From Rhizobiaceae bacterium (GTDB lineage Bacteria > Pseudomonadota > Alphaproteobacteria > Rhizobiales > Rhizobiaceae), in contig SCRB01000493.1 in the NCBI GenBank assembly GCA_004299545.1, forward strand, positions 1-6,681: DNA of 6,681 nucleotides. The letters run 5' to 3'. Of the stretch, positions 1 to 6,681 are shown piece by piece. The notes under the pieces are model-generated. The model worked only from the letters and a program-made list of their open reading frames with translations. It had not been told where the DNA came from and made no database searches. Positions within the stretch are counted from its first letter, which is position 1; the number at the start of each line of letters is the position of its first letter. A program made the translations under genes and the position numbers.

Positions 1-1713
1 GACGACGAAGGGTTGGAGCGCATCGCCCATATGCTGGGCTTCGAGAGCCGGGACGCCTTCGCGCAAGCCTTCCGCGACTCGCTCCTCCTCGTCGAGAGGC
101 ACTACGCTGCGCTCTTCGAGACCGCGCCGCAGCTTTCCTCCGGTATCGGCAATCTCGTCTTTACCGGCGACGTCGATGACCCGGATACGCTGAAGACGCT
201 TTCCGGCCTGGGTTTCGAGCGGCCGAGCGACATGGCGCGCATCATCCGGACCTGGCATTTTGGCCGCTACCGCGCCACCCAGTCGGCGGAGGCGCGGGAG
301 CGCCTGACCGAGCTGACGCCGGCCCTGTTGCAGGCTTTCGGCGAGACACGGCGCGCGGATGAGGCGCTCGCCCGCTTCGATGCCTTTCTCTCGGGCCTGC
401 CGGCCGGCATCCAGCTCTTTTCGCTTCTGCAGTCGAATCCTGCGCTACTGGCGCTTCTGGCACGGATCATGGGCGCCGCACCCCGTCTTGCGTCCATCAT
501 CACGCACCGCCCGCACGTCTTCGACGGGCTGCTTGATCCCGGCCTGATGAACGAACTGCCGAGCCGCGCCTATCTGGCCGAAAGACTGGAATCCTTCCTC
601 GAAGGGATCCGGCTTCACGAGGAGACGCTCGACCGCCTCAGAACCTTTGCCAATGAGCAGAAATTCCTAATCGGCGTCAGGCTCCTGACGGGTGCGATCG
701 ATGCCGCGCGAGCCGGCCATGCCTTCTCCGATCTCGCCGACCTGACCATTGACGCCGCTCTTCAGGCGGTTCGGGCGGAGTTTGCCCAGCGCCATGGCGC
801 CGTCAGGGGCGGCGCCGTTGCCATCCTCGGCATGGGCAAGCTCGGCAGCCGCGAACTGACGGCCGGGTCGGATGTCGATCTGATCCTGCTTTATGACCAT
901 GACGAGGATGCCGGGGAATCGGACGGTGAAAAACCGTTGCCGCCGTCGGTCTATTTCATCAGGCTGACCCAGCGTCTCATCGCGGCCGTCTCGGCGCCGA
1001 CGGCCGAAGGCGTTCTCTACGAACTTGACCTGCGGTTAAGGCCTTCGGGCAACAAGGGACCGGTCGCGACCTATCTCTCTTCTTTCCGTAAATACCAGCG
1101 CGAGCAGGCCTGGACGTGGGAGCATATGGCCCTGACGCGCGCCCGCACCATTGCCGGCGACGATGCGTTTCGCGCGCTCGTGGAAGGGGAGGTCGCTTCC
1201 GTCCTCGCCCAGCCACGCGATCCGGCCAAGGTCAGGCGTGAGGCGGTGAAGATGCGGGCCCTCATCGAAGAGGAGAAGCCGCCCCGGGACGCCTGGGACA
1301 TCAAGCTCGTCCGCGGCGGTTTGATCGACCTCGAATTCATCGCCCAGGTGGCGGTGCTGACCGGTGCGGTCGAAGGCGGGGAACGGCCGACGGAAACCGC
1401 CGCGATCCTCTCTCGCCTCGCTCCTGTTTTCGCCGCTCCGGCTGTCCGCGAGGAACTGTCGCGCGCCAAGGCGCTCTATGAGTCGGTGACGCAAATCATC
1501 CGGCTTTGCCTGACGGGACCGCTGGATCCGAAGGACATTCCGCCCGGGCTGCTCGAAATCATGCTGCGCGCCACCGATCTGTCCAGCCTTTCCGCGCTGG
1601 GGGCGGAACTGAAGGACACGGCACGAGCCGTTGCAAAGGATTTCGATAGCCTGCTGCGTGGGAGGGGATCGACTCGCAAGATTCCGGGCGAAGCCCGAGA
1701 CGGAGGGGGGTAG
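1..1713 (+). CDS. glnE: Bifunctional glutamine synthetase adenylyltransferase/adenylyl-removing enzyme, C-terminal part (5' end outside window)
   Basis: GlnE transfers AMP from ATP to a tyrosine of each glutamine synthetase subunit (inactivating it) and removes it by phosphorolysis. It acts in the cytosol under control of PII and glutamine. Frame 1 is open from base 1 to the TAG at 1711-1713, giving 570 residues, against roughly 950-1000 for the whole family protein. The start and the N-terminal removase domain therefore lie upstream, and the TTG at 13 is not the true start. The C-terminal adenylyltransferase domain is complete: GMGKLG at residue 277, the nucleotidyltransferase motif GSDVDL with metal-binding Asp291 and Asp293, the third Asp343 in YELDLRLRPSG, WTWEH at 371, and RGGLIDLEF at 438-446. 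These match the E. coli AT domain closely. The first ~250 residues are the helical linker region. The last ~18 residues (from about 553) are a low-complexity basic/Gly tail beyond the recognisable family end. It is convergent with the kinase gene, 18 nt away. Confidence 0.97.
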   Translation, partial: DDEGLERIAHMLGFESRDAFAQAFRDSLLLVERHYAALFETAPQLSSGIGNLVFTGDVDDPDTLKTLSGLGFERPSDMARIIRTWHFGRYRATQSAEARERLTELTPALLQAFGETRRADEALARFDAFLSGLPAGIQLFSLLQSNPALLALLARIMGAAPRLASIITHRPHVFDGLLDPGLMNELPSRAYLAERLESFLEGIRLHEETLDRLRTFANEQKFLIGVRLLTGAIDAARAGHAFSDLADLTIDAALQAVRAEFAQRHGAVRGGAVAILGMGKLGSRELTAGSDVDLILLYDHDEDAGESDGEKPLPPSVYFIRLTQRLIAAVSAPTAEGVLYELDLRLRPSGNKGPVATYLSSFRKYQREQAWTWEHMALTRARTIAGDDAFRALVEGEVASVLAQPRDPAKVRREAVKMRALIEEEKPPRDAWDIKLVRGGLIDLEFIAQVAVLTGAVEGGERPTETAAILSRLAPVFAAPAVREELSRAKALYESVTQIIRLCLTGPLDPKDIPPGLLEIMLRATDLSSLSALGAELKDTARAVAKDFDSLLRGRGSTRKIPGEARDGGG

Positions 1714-1803
1714 ATGGAAATTGAGGCCGCGCTACGCCGCCTTGCGGAATTTCCGGCTGTCGGGAATGCGCACCGCGACGATCGTTCCCTTACCTTCGCG
1801 TGA
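1714..1803 (+). CDS. Possible 29-residue small ORF directly after glnE (speculative)
   Basis: An ATG follows the glnE stop with no gap (TAG then ATG). It is preceded by a strong Shine-Dalgarno-like GGAGG at 1702-1706, 7 nt upstream, inside the end of glnE. The frame runs 29 codons to TGA at 1801-1803 and begins MEIEAALRRLAEF. From 1732 on it is antisense to the 3' end of the kinase gene, so its sequence is largely dictated by that gene. I recognise no family. Stop-start adjacency would allow translational coupling with glnE. The purine run may equally be chance at the end of a G-rich tail. Low confidence that it is a gene. Confidence 0.12.
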   Translation: MEIEAALRRLAEFPAVGNAHRDDRSLTFA

Positions 1804-4050
1804 GCGGATCTTGAGCGCGCCACCGTGAAGCTCGGCAAGCGAGCGGGAGATCGCCAGGCCGAGTCCCGACCCATTATGCGTCTTGGTAAACTGGTTCTGC
1901 ACCTGCTCGAACGGCCGGCCGAGCTTCTTCAGCGCATCGCTCGGGATGCCGCAGCCATTGTCCTCGATCGTCACCAGCACGGCGCCGGCGGCCTTGCGTG
2001 CCCTGACGAGGATATGGCCGCCTTCGCCGGTGAACTTAACCGCATTCGAGAGGAGATTGATGACGATCTGCTTGACCGCCCGCCGGTCGGCATGGAGCTT
2101 CATCGCGTCGGCGATGCGGGTTTCCACGGTAATGGCCTTGCCGGCGGCCTGCAGCGCGACGACGCGGACGGTTTCGCTGATGAGCGGGCCGAAATCGATG
2201 TCCTCGCGCTCGATCGAGAACTGTCCCGCCTCGATCTTCGACATGTCGAGGATGTCGTTGATGACGCCGAGGAGATAGGAACCGGCGCTGTGGATGTCGT
2301 GGACATATTCTTCGTAGCGTTCCGAGCCGAGTGGGCCGAACAGGCTCGACTGCATCAGCTCGGAAAAGCCGATGATGGCGTTGAGCGGTGTGCGTAATTC
2401 ATGTGACATATTGGCGAGGAATTCCGACTTCGCCTTGTTGGCGGCTTCGGCGCGCTCCGTTTCCTTGAGATAGCGGCGGTTGAGTTCAGCGAGTTCCTGC
2501 GCGCGTTCCGCTTCCGCCTTGCGGGCGACCGACAGATCATGAATGGTTGCCAATTGCCGGCGTTCGCTGTCCACGAGCTTCTCCTGATGCTGTTTCAGGA
2601 GCGTGATGTCGGTGCCGACCGAGACGACGCCGCCGTCGCGCGTCGTCAGTTCGTTGACCTGCAGCCAGCGGCCGTCCGCCAGCTGCCTTTCGAAGGTCGT
2701 CCCCGCACTCTTGCCGTTGCCATTGGCAAGGCGCCGCTCGAAGACGAAATGGTTCATGCGCTTTTCCACGTCTTCCCTGCGCGAGCCTGCCTTGAGGTCG
2801 CGGGCGGGAAGGCCGGTGTCCTGCGCGTATTTGGTATTGCACATGACCAGGCGGCTGGCGGAATCCCAAAGCACGAAGGACTCCGGGATGCTCTCGATCG
2901 CCGTGCGCAGGCGCTGGTCCGCGACTTCAGAGCGTTGAACAAGCCGATGCTGCTCGGTCACGTCGATGGCGATGCCGATGAGATGGAGTTCCGGCGCATC
3001 GGGATCGACTACCTGGGCACGCGCGCGCATCCACACCCACTGGCCGTCGGCGTGGCGCATGCGGAACACCTGGTCGATCTGGTCGCTTTCGCGCCCGGCG
3101 ATGCGGTTGGCGATCTGGAAGAGATCGACATCTTCCGGATGGATGATTTCAGCGACATCCCCGAAGGAGAGCAATTGCTCGCAGGGCTTATAGCCGAGCA
3201 TGTCGTACATCGAGCGCGACCAGAACATGCGGCCGCGGGCCATATCCCAGTCCCAAAGGCCGCAGCGGCCGCGCGCCAGCGCCAGATCGATGCGCTGCTG
3301 TGCTTCGAGATAGAGATCGTCGGCGGCCTCCGCGCGCGTGATCTGCGCGAAATAGGCGTAGAGGACGAGAAGCAGGATACCGGCGGTAAAGACGAACAGG
3401 CTGACATTGAGCGCGACGTTGCGCCGCCATTCAGCGAAAACGGCGTCGGCCGGCACCAGCGCGGCGGCAGCCTGTTTGCGATCCGGCGTCAGATCGATCG
3501 CGGCGTACCAGAGTTTGTCGCCGATGGTCACTTTCATCACGCCGGCACGCTCGCCGAACATGAAAAGCGGCTGCCCGCCCGTCATCATCACACGCAGCGA
3601 GTTCCCGGTCCATGTGCCGCCCTTGCCCGATGCCGCGATGATCCTGAAATGGCCGTCCGTCACCGCCAGCACGGTATCTGGGCCGAAGCCGCCCTTGTCG
3701 GACGTCGCCTCCGTCAGTCCCTTCAGGTCGGCCGTCTTCCCGTCTGCCAGCATCAGCGATTTGCCGAGGTCGCTCGCCGACAGGGCCAGAGCGGCCTTCG
3801 CATCCCTCTCGATGCCGTCGTGCCAGGCCGAGAGTGACAACAGCCTTGCGGCGGCGACGATGGCGAGGAAGATGACGGTGAGGATCGGGATCGCGCGGCG
3901 CAGATAGGGTTCGGCCTTGAGCAGCCGGCGGTAGGCCGGGGCGGCGATGAGGCGCGCCGTCCCGGCCAGCCTTAGCCCGGCTCTTTGCCGCGTCGACCGT
4001 CGCGCAAAAACATGCCCTCCGGGCGCGTGCCACGCGTCCGCCTTCGCCAT
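1732..4050 (-). CDS. pleC: PleC-like membrane sensor histidine kinase/phosphatase with two PAS domains
   Basis: Numbered from the ATG at 4050 (772 aa): a basic cytosolic N-terminus; TM1 about 53-73; a periplasmic domain of ~135 residues; TM2 about 211-236; PAS1 about 250-366 (GLWDWD, HPEDVDLF, IAIDVTEQ); PAS2 about 380-484; a charged coiled-coil linker to ~540; HisKA with phospho-acceptor His550 (codon 2401-2403) in SHELRTPLNAIIGFSE; and a HATPase with N-box (NLLSNAVKF), DNGCGIP (1942-1962), RPFEQVQ and GSGLGLA (1852-1872). No receiver domain is present. HELRT fits the HExxT pattern of kinases that also act as phosphatases. The block YVHDIHSAGSYLLGVINDIL plus DMSKIEAG is typical of the PleC/DivJ/PdhS family, which sets phosphorylation of DivK and PleD in alphaproteobacterial cell-cycle and polarity control. 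The transmembrane plus double-PAS layout and the glnE/pepN neighbours favour PleC over DivJ or soluble PdhS. An in-frame ATG at 4116 would give 794 aa but lacks a ribosome binding site. The symbol is an inference; the family is secure. Confidence 0.93.
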   Translation of the reverse strand: MAKADAWHAPGGHVFARRSTRQRAGLRLAGTARLIAAPAYRRLLKAEPYLRRAIPILTVIFLAIVAAARLLSLSAWHDGIERDAKAALALSASDLGKSLMLADGKTADLKGLTEATSDKGGFGPDTVLAVTDGHFRIIAASGKGGTWTGNSLRVMMTGGQPLFMFGERAGVMKVTIGDKLWYAAIDLTPDRKQAAAALVPADAVFAEWRRNVALNVSLFVFTAGILLLVLYAYFAQITRAEAADDLYLEAQQRIDLALARGRCGLWDWDMARGRMFWSRSMYDMLGYKPCEQLLSFGDVAEIIHPEDVDLFQIANRIAGRESDQIDQVFRMRHADGQWVWMRARAQVVDPDAPELHLIGIAIDVTEQHRLVQRSEVADQRLRTAIESIPESFVLWDSASRLVMCNTKYAQDTGLPARDLKAGSRREDVEKRMNHFVFERRLANGNGKSAGTTFERQLADGRWLQVNELTTRDGGVVSVGTDITLLKQHQEKLVDSERRQLATIHDLSVARKAEAERAQELAELNRRYLKETERAEAANKAKSEFLANMSHELRTPLNAIIGFSELMQSSLFGPLGSERYEEYVHDIHSAGSYLLGVINDILDMSKIEAGQFSIEREDIDFGPLISETVRVVALQAAGKAITVETRIADAMKLHADRRAVKQIVINLLSNAVKFTGEGGHILVRARKAAGAVLVTIEDNGCGIPSDALKKLGRPFEQVQNQFTKTHNGSGLGLAISRSLAELHGGALKIRSREGKGTIVAVRIPDSRKFRKAA

Positions 4051-4059
4051 CGAACTGGC

Positions 4060-4067
4060 TCTCCCCT
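4060..4067 (-). promoter_or_regulatory. Ribosome binding site supporting the kinase start at 4050
   Basis: Read on the minus strand, AGGGGAGA lies 9 nt before the ATG at 4050-4048. The longer in-frame ATG at 4116-4114 is preceded by a pyrimidine-rich stretch (CCTTTGATTCCTTATGG) with no purine-rich ribosome binding site. This decides for the shorter, 772-residue kinase. Confidence 0.6.
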
Positions 4068-4086
4068 GTGTTACAACTGCCTGAAA

Positions 4087-4092
4087 AAGATA
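4087..4092 (-). promoter_or_regulatory. Possible -10 element of the kinase gene
   Basis: On the minus strand TATCTT (4092-4087) sits in an otherwise GC-rich stretch, just after an 8-bp palindrome TACCGGTA (4091-4098). It would place a transcription start near 4080 and leave a ~30-nt leader before the ATG at 4050. The matching -35 position falls on TGATTC (4115-4110), a poor match to TTGACA, so an activator would probably be needed. Weak call from sequence alone. Confidence 0.22.
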
Positions 4093-4106
4093 CCGGTACG
4101 CCGCAC

Positions 4107-4142
4107 GCCGAATCATCCATAAGGAATCAAAGGTGATTCGGC
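4107..4142. promoter_or_regulatory. Perfect 9-bp inverted repeat with three GANTC sites upstream of the kinase gene
   Basis: GCCGAATCA (4107-4115) and its exact reverse complement TGATTCGGC (4134-4142) flank an 18-nt spacer. CC (4117-4118) and GG (4132-4133) extend the symmetry inward past one unpaired base. Outside the arms, CA (4104-4105) and TG (4144-4145) extend it past one mismatch. GANTC, the target of the alphaproteobacterial methylase CcrM, occurs at 4110-4114, 4124-4128 and 4135-4139. Two of these lie within the arms, and the third (GAATCA, 4124-4129) repeats the left arm's GAATCA directly. A double-stranded operator or methylation-sensing promoter element is the likely role. As RNA it could also form a hairpin, which would bury the ATG at 4116. 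Confidence 0.55.
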
Positions 4143-4208
4143 TTGTCCAGCCCCCCTTGGCCGGTCAAGAGGATTTATTTTTCGGCAGGGGGCGAACGGC
4201 GTGCGCGC
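4117..4208. other. Intergenic region between pepN and the kinase gene
   Basis: This is 92 nt between the pepN stop and the longest possible kinase frame, or 158 nt (4051-4208) if the kinase starts at 4050. It is AT-richer than its surroundings. It contains the right arm of the inverted repeat, two of the three GANTC sites, a TTGACC (minus strand, 4168-4163) with no matching -10, and a plus-facing hairpin with a T tract. I found no minus-strand intrinsic terminator for pepN, so read-through from pepN into the kinase gene is possible. Confidence 0.7.
4153..4182 (+). terminator. Terminator-like hairpin facing the plus strand
   Basis: CTTG (4156-4159) pairs with CAAG (4166-4169) around a 6-nt loop. 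CC (4153-4154) and GG (4171-4172) extend the stem past one C·A mismatch, and ATTTATTTTT (4173-4182) follows at once. That is the form of a weak Rho-independent terminator for plus-strand transcription, yet both neighbouring genes are on the minus strand. On the minus strand the hairpin is followed by G and C, not T. If real it would stop antisense RNA before it enters pepN. Confidence 0.27.
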
Positions 4209-6681
4209 CTATGCCAGCGTCCGTTCGACGATGTCGCGCAGATCGGTAGAGAGGTTCTCCCCCGCCTGTATGGCGACGAGCGCCGCGCGCGCCAGTTTCT
4301 GCCGTTCCGCCTCCAGCGAGCGCCAGGACCGCAGCGCGGTTGCCAGCCGCGCCGCAAGCTGCGGGTTGCGCCGATCGATGTCGAGCACGATGCGGGCGAA
4401 GAAATCGTAGCCCGCCCCGTCCTTGCGGTTGAAGCCGGTCTGGTTCGCCGCCGAGAACGTCCCGATGAGCGCCCTGACCCGATTCGGGTTGGCGATGGAA
4501 AAGCCGGAGTGGCGCATCAGCGTCGCGACCCGCTCGACCGCTTCGATTCCCGGCACCGTCGCCTGGATCTGGTACCATTTGTCCATCACCAGAGGATCGG
4601 CGCCGTAGCGCTTCTCGAAGGCCGAAAGCGCCTCGACTGCCGCCGGCTTTCCCCAGTGCCGGTGCGTAAGCACCGTCAGCGCCGCGGCCCTGTCCGTCAT
4701 GTTGGTCGCCGCCTTGAACTGGCTCGCCGCCAGCGTGGCGTCTTCGCCGGCGGACAGATAGTCGAGAAGGGCGTTGCGCAGCGCGCGCCGCCCGGCGCTG
4801 GCGGCGTCGGGACTGAAGGAGTTGCCTTCGGCCAGTGCCTCGTAAAGGCCCCGGAAGGTTGCCGTATTTTCCGCCGCGATCGCCGCAACGAGCGCCTCAC
4901 GCGCCTGGAAGATGGCGTCGGGATCGATGTTGCTGCCCATTTCGCGCGCGATGTCGCCTTCCGCCGGCAGCGTCAGCGACAGCGCCCTGTAGGCCGGTTC
5001 GAGCGCTTCGTCCTGTGCGATCACGCCGGCAAGCGCGATCAGTTCCGGAGCGAAGGCCGGTGCCTTGTTGCCGCGCCGGCGCAGCGCCGCGGCCTTGAGC
5101 GCATCGGTGAAGAGCGTGTTGAGCGCCTGCCAGCGCGAATAGAGGTCGCCGTCATGGCGCGCCAGGAACAGGCCGTCCGATGGCCGGCGTTCCAGCGACA
5201 GTGTGACGGGTGCGGAAAAGCCGCGATTGAAGGAAACGACCGGACGTTCCCGAACGCCCGTGAAGATGACGGTATGGTGGCGCTTGCGCACTTCGATCAG
5301 GCCGTTTTTCACGGCTGCGCCCTCGACTTCAGCGTAGGTGGCATCCGTGCCGTCCGCTTTGACAAGGCCGAAGGCAAGCGGAATGTGCATCAGCCTCTTG
5401 CGGCTTTCCGACGGCGTTGGGGCGACCGACTGCTCGATGTCGAGCGTCAGGATGCGGGCCTTTTGGTCGTAGCGTGCCTTGACGGCGAGATTCGGCGTCC
5501 CGGCCTGATTGTACCACAGTGAGAATTGCGACAGGTCGCGCCCGGAAACGTCCTCGAAGACTTTCACGAAATCCTCGATCGTCGCCGCCTGCCCGTCATG
5601 GCGCTCGAAATAGAGGTCCATGCCCTGCCGGAAGGTTTCCGCGCCGAGCAGGGTGCGGATCATCCTGACGACTTCCGAGCCCTTCTCGTAGACGGTCGAG
5701 GTGTAGAAATTGTTGATCTCCCGGTAGCGCCGGGGCCGGACCGGATGGGCGAGCGGCCCCTGGTCCTCGGGGAACTGGTGCGCCTTGAGCGTGCGCACCT
5801 CGGCGATCCGCTTCACCGGTCGCGACCGCTGGTCGGCGGAGAACTCATGGTCGCGGAACACCGTCAGCCCTTCCTTGAGGCAGAGCTGGAACCAGTCGCG
5901 GCAAGTGATTCTGTTGCCTGTCCAATTGTGGAAATATTCATGCGCGATGACGGCTTCGATACCGGCGTAGTCGCTGTCGGTGGCGGTCTCCTCGTCGGCC
6001 AGGACATATTTGTCGTTGAAGACGTTCAGCCCCTTGTTTTCCATAGCGCCCATGTTGAAATCCGACACGGCAACGATGTTGAAAACGTCGAGATCGTATT
6101 CGCGCCCGAAAACCTCCTCGTCCCAGCGCATGGCGCGTTTCAGAGCGTCCATCGCATAGGCCGCGCGCTTCTCCTTGCCGTGCTCGACGAAGATGCCGAG
6201 CTTCACCTTGCGGCCGGAGAGGGTGACGAATTCGTCATGGATCGACCCGAGATCGCCGGCGACGAGCGCGAAGAGGTAGGACGGCTTGGGGAACGGGTCG
6301 TGCCATTCGGCGAAATGCCAGCCGGCGGCGAGATCGCCCGACTTGCCTGGATTGCCGTTGGAAAGGAGCAGCGGGGCTTCCGCCTTGGAAGCCTCGATCC
6401 TGACGTGAAAGACCGAGAGGATGTCCGGCCGGTCGAGGAAATAGGTGATACGCCGGAAGCCTTCCGCCTCGCATTGCGTGCAGTAGACGCCGTTCGAGCG
6501 GTAAAGCCCCATCAGCGCCGTGTTGGCGGAGGGGGAGAGGCGCGTGTCGATCGTCAGCCGAAAACGCTCGGCGGCGGGTGGCTTTTGCAGCGCCAGCCGG
6601 TCCGGCGACACCTCCATTGCGTCGGGATCGACAGAAGCGCCATCGACGGAGAGGCCGACGAAGTCGAGCCCGTCGCCATCG
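4209..6681 (-). CDS. pepN: Aminopeptidase N, M1-family zinc metallopeptidase (N-terminus outside window)
   Basis: PepN removes N-terminal residues from peptides in the cytosol and takes part in the last steps of protein turnover. The frame is open from the right edge (first whole codon 6680-6678) to TAG at 4211-4209: 823 residues, against about 870-880 for the family. The ATG at 6617 is internal, because conserved-looking coding continues upstream of it. Visible signatures, in window numbering: GAMEN exopeptidase motif at 211-215 (6036-6050); zinc motif HEYFH at 247-251 (5928-5942) followed exactly 18 residues later by the third ligand Glu270 (5871-5873); and the FYTSTVYEKG segment carrying the catalytic Tyr of M1 enzymes. 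Alignment of the zinc His with E. coli His297 implies that about 50 residues are missing. The ~390 residues after the catalytic domain match the beta-sandwich and helical C-terminal domains of the E. coli PepN type. It is upstream of the kinase gene on the same strand. Confidence 0.97.
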   Translation of the reverse strand, partial: DGDGLDFVGLSVDGASVDPDAMEVSPDRLALQKPPAAERFRLTIDTRLSPSANTALMGLYRSNGVYCTQCEAEGFRRITYFLDRPDILSVFHVRIEASKAEAPLLLSNGNPGKSGDLAAGWHFAEWHDPFPKPSYLFALVAGDLGSIHDEFVTLSGRKVKLGIFVEHGKEKRAAYAMDALKRAMRWDEEVFGREYDLDVFNIVAVSDFNMGAMENKGLNVFNDKYVLADEETATDSDYAGIEAVIAHEYFHNWTGNRITCRDWFQLCLKEGLTVFRDHEFSADQRSRPVKRIAEVRTLKAHQFPEDQGPLAHPVRPRRYREINNFYTSTVYEKGSEVVRMIRTLLGAETFRQGMDLYFERHDGQAATIEDFVKVFEDVSGRDLSQFSLWYNQAGTPNLAVKARYDQKARILTLDIEQSVAPTPSESRKRLMHIPLAFGLVKADGTDATYAEVEGAAVKNGLIEVRKRHHTVIFTGVRERPVVSFNRGFSAPVTLSLERRPSDGLFLARHDGDLYSRWQALNTLFTDALKAAALRRRGNKAPAFAPELIALAGVIAQDEALEPAYRALSLTLPAEGDIAREMGSNIDPDAIFQAREALVAAIAAENTATFRGLYEALAEGNSFSPDAASAGRRALRNALLDYLSAGEDATLAASQFKAATNMTDRAAALTVLTHRHWGKPAAVEALSAFEKRYGADPLVMDKWYQIQATVPGIEAVERVATLMRHSGFSIANPNRVRALIGTFSAANQTGFNRKDGAGYDFFARIVLDIDRRNPQLAARLATALRSWRSLEAERQKLARAALVAIQAGENLSTDLRDIVERTLA

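Noticed and set aside
13..15. TTG at 13 as the start of the glnE frame
   Set aside because: The frame is open to base 1, and the family protein is ~400 residues longer; the true start lies outside the window.
1685..1697. GC hairpin at the end of glnE as a Rho-independent terminator
   Set aside because: The stem is 5 bp with a 3-nt loop and no T tract follows on either strand.
2539..3837. 432-codon plus-strand frame opposite the kinase gene
   Set aside because: It is antisense to conserved PAS and membrane-domain coding sequence, has no recognisable domain, and long antisense frames are common in GC-rich genes with this codon bias.
3431..4120. 229-codon minus-strand frame overlapping the kinase N-terminus in another frame
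   Set aside because: Composition is that of an out-of-frame shadow; the true frame contains the membrane segments and continues into the PAS and kinase domains.
4084..4142. The inverted repeat plus TTTTT as the pepN terminator on the minus strand
   Set aside because: The T run (4088-4084) is about 18 nt beyond the stem, too far for an intrinsic terminator, and the stem has a long loop.
4143..5522. 459-codon plus-strand frame opposite pepN
   Set aside because: It is Arg/Gly-rich shadow composition antisense to a well-conserved peptidase, with no ribosome binding site or family resemblance seen.
6615..6617. ATG at 6617 as the pepN start
   Set aside because: The frame stays open to the window edge and PepN needs about 50 more residues before the zinc site; the upstream codons read as ordinary protein.

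Overview
The window looks like chromosomal core genome of an alphaproteobacterium of the Rhizobiaceae type (Rhizobium/Agrobacterium/Sinorhizobium relatives). The grounds are high GC content, dense coding with strong third-position G/C bias, and the gene order glnE – PAS sensor kinase – pepN, which I recall from rhizobial chromosomes. No mobile element, CRISPR array, tRNA or rRNA gene was seen. The base composition looks even throughout, with no sign of recent transfer.

Layout: (1) 1-1713, plus strand: the C-terminal ~570 residues of GlnE, the bifunctional glutamine synthetase adenylyltransferase/adenylyl-removing enzyme. Its N-terminal removase half lies before the window. (2) 1714-1731: an 18-nt gap between convergent genes, with no recognisable terminator. 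(3) 1732-4050, minus strand: a membrane-anchored hybrid-free histidine kinase with two PAS domains, very like PleC of the PleC/DivJ/PdhS family that controls the alphaproteobacterial cell cycle. The open frame reaches an ATG at 4116, but the ribosome binding site points to an ATG at 4050. (4) 4051-4208: the only sizeable non-coding stretch. It holds a 9-bp perfect inverted repeat with three GANTC (CcrM methylation) sites packed into 30 bp, a possible -10 element, and a terminator-like hairpin that faces the plus strand. (5) 4209-6681, minus strand: PepN, an M1-family zinc aminopeptidase, nearly complete but missing about 50 N-terminal residues beyond the right edge.

The three genes do not form one pathway. 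GlnE tunes glutamine synthetase to nitrogen supply. The kinase probably sets the phosphorylation of DivK/PleD-type response regulators. PepN recycles peptides. pepN and the kinase gene are tandem on the minus strand, but the 158-nt gap with its own candidate control elements suggests the kinase has its own promoter.

The most interesting observation is the GANTC cluster and palindrome just upstream of the kinase gene. It could make transcription of this cell-cycle kinase depend on DNA methylation state (CcrM/GcrA). No wholly new system is evident.
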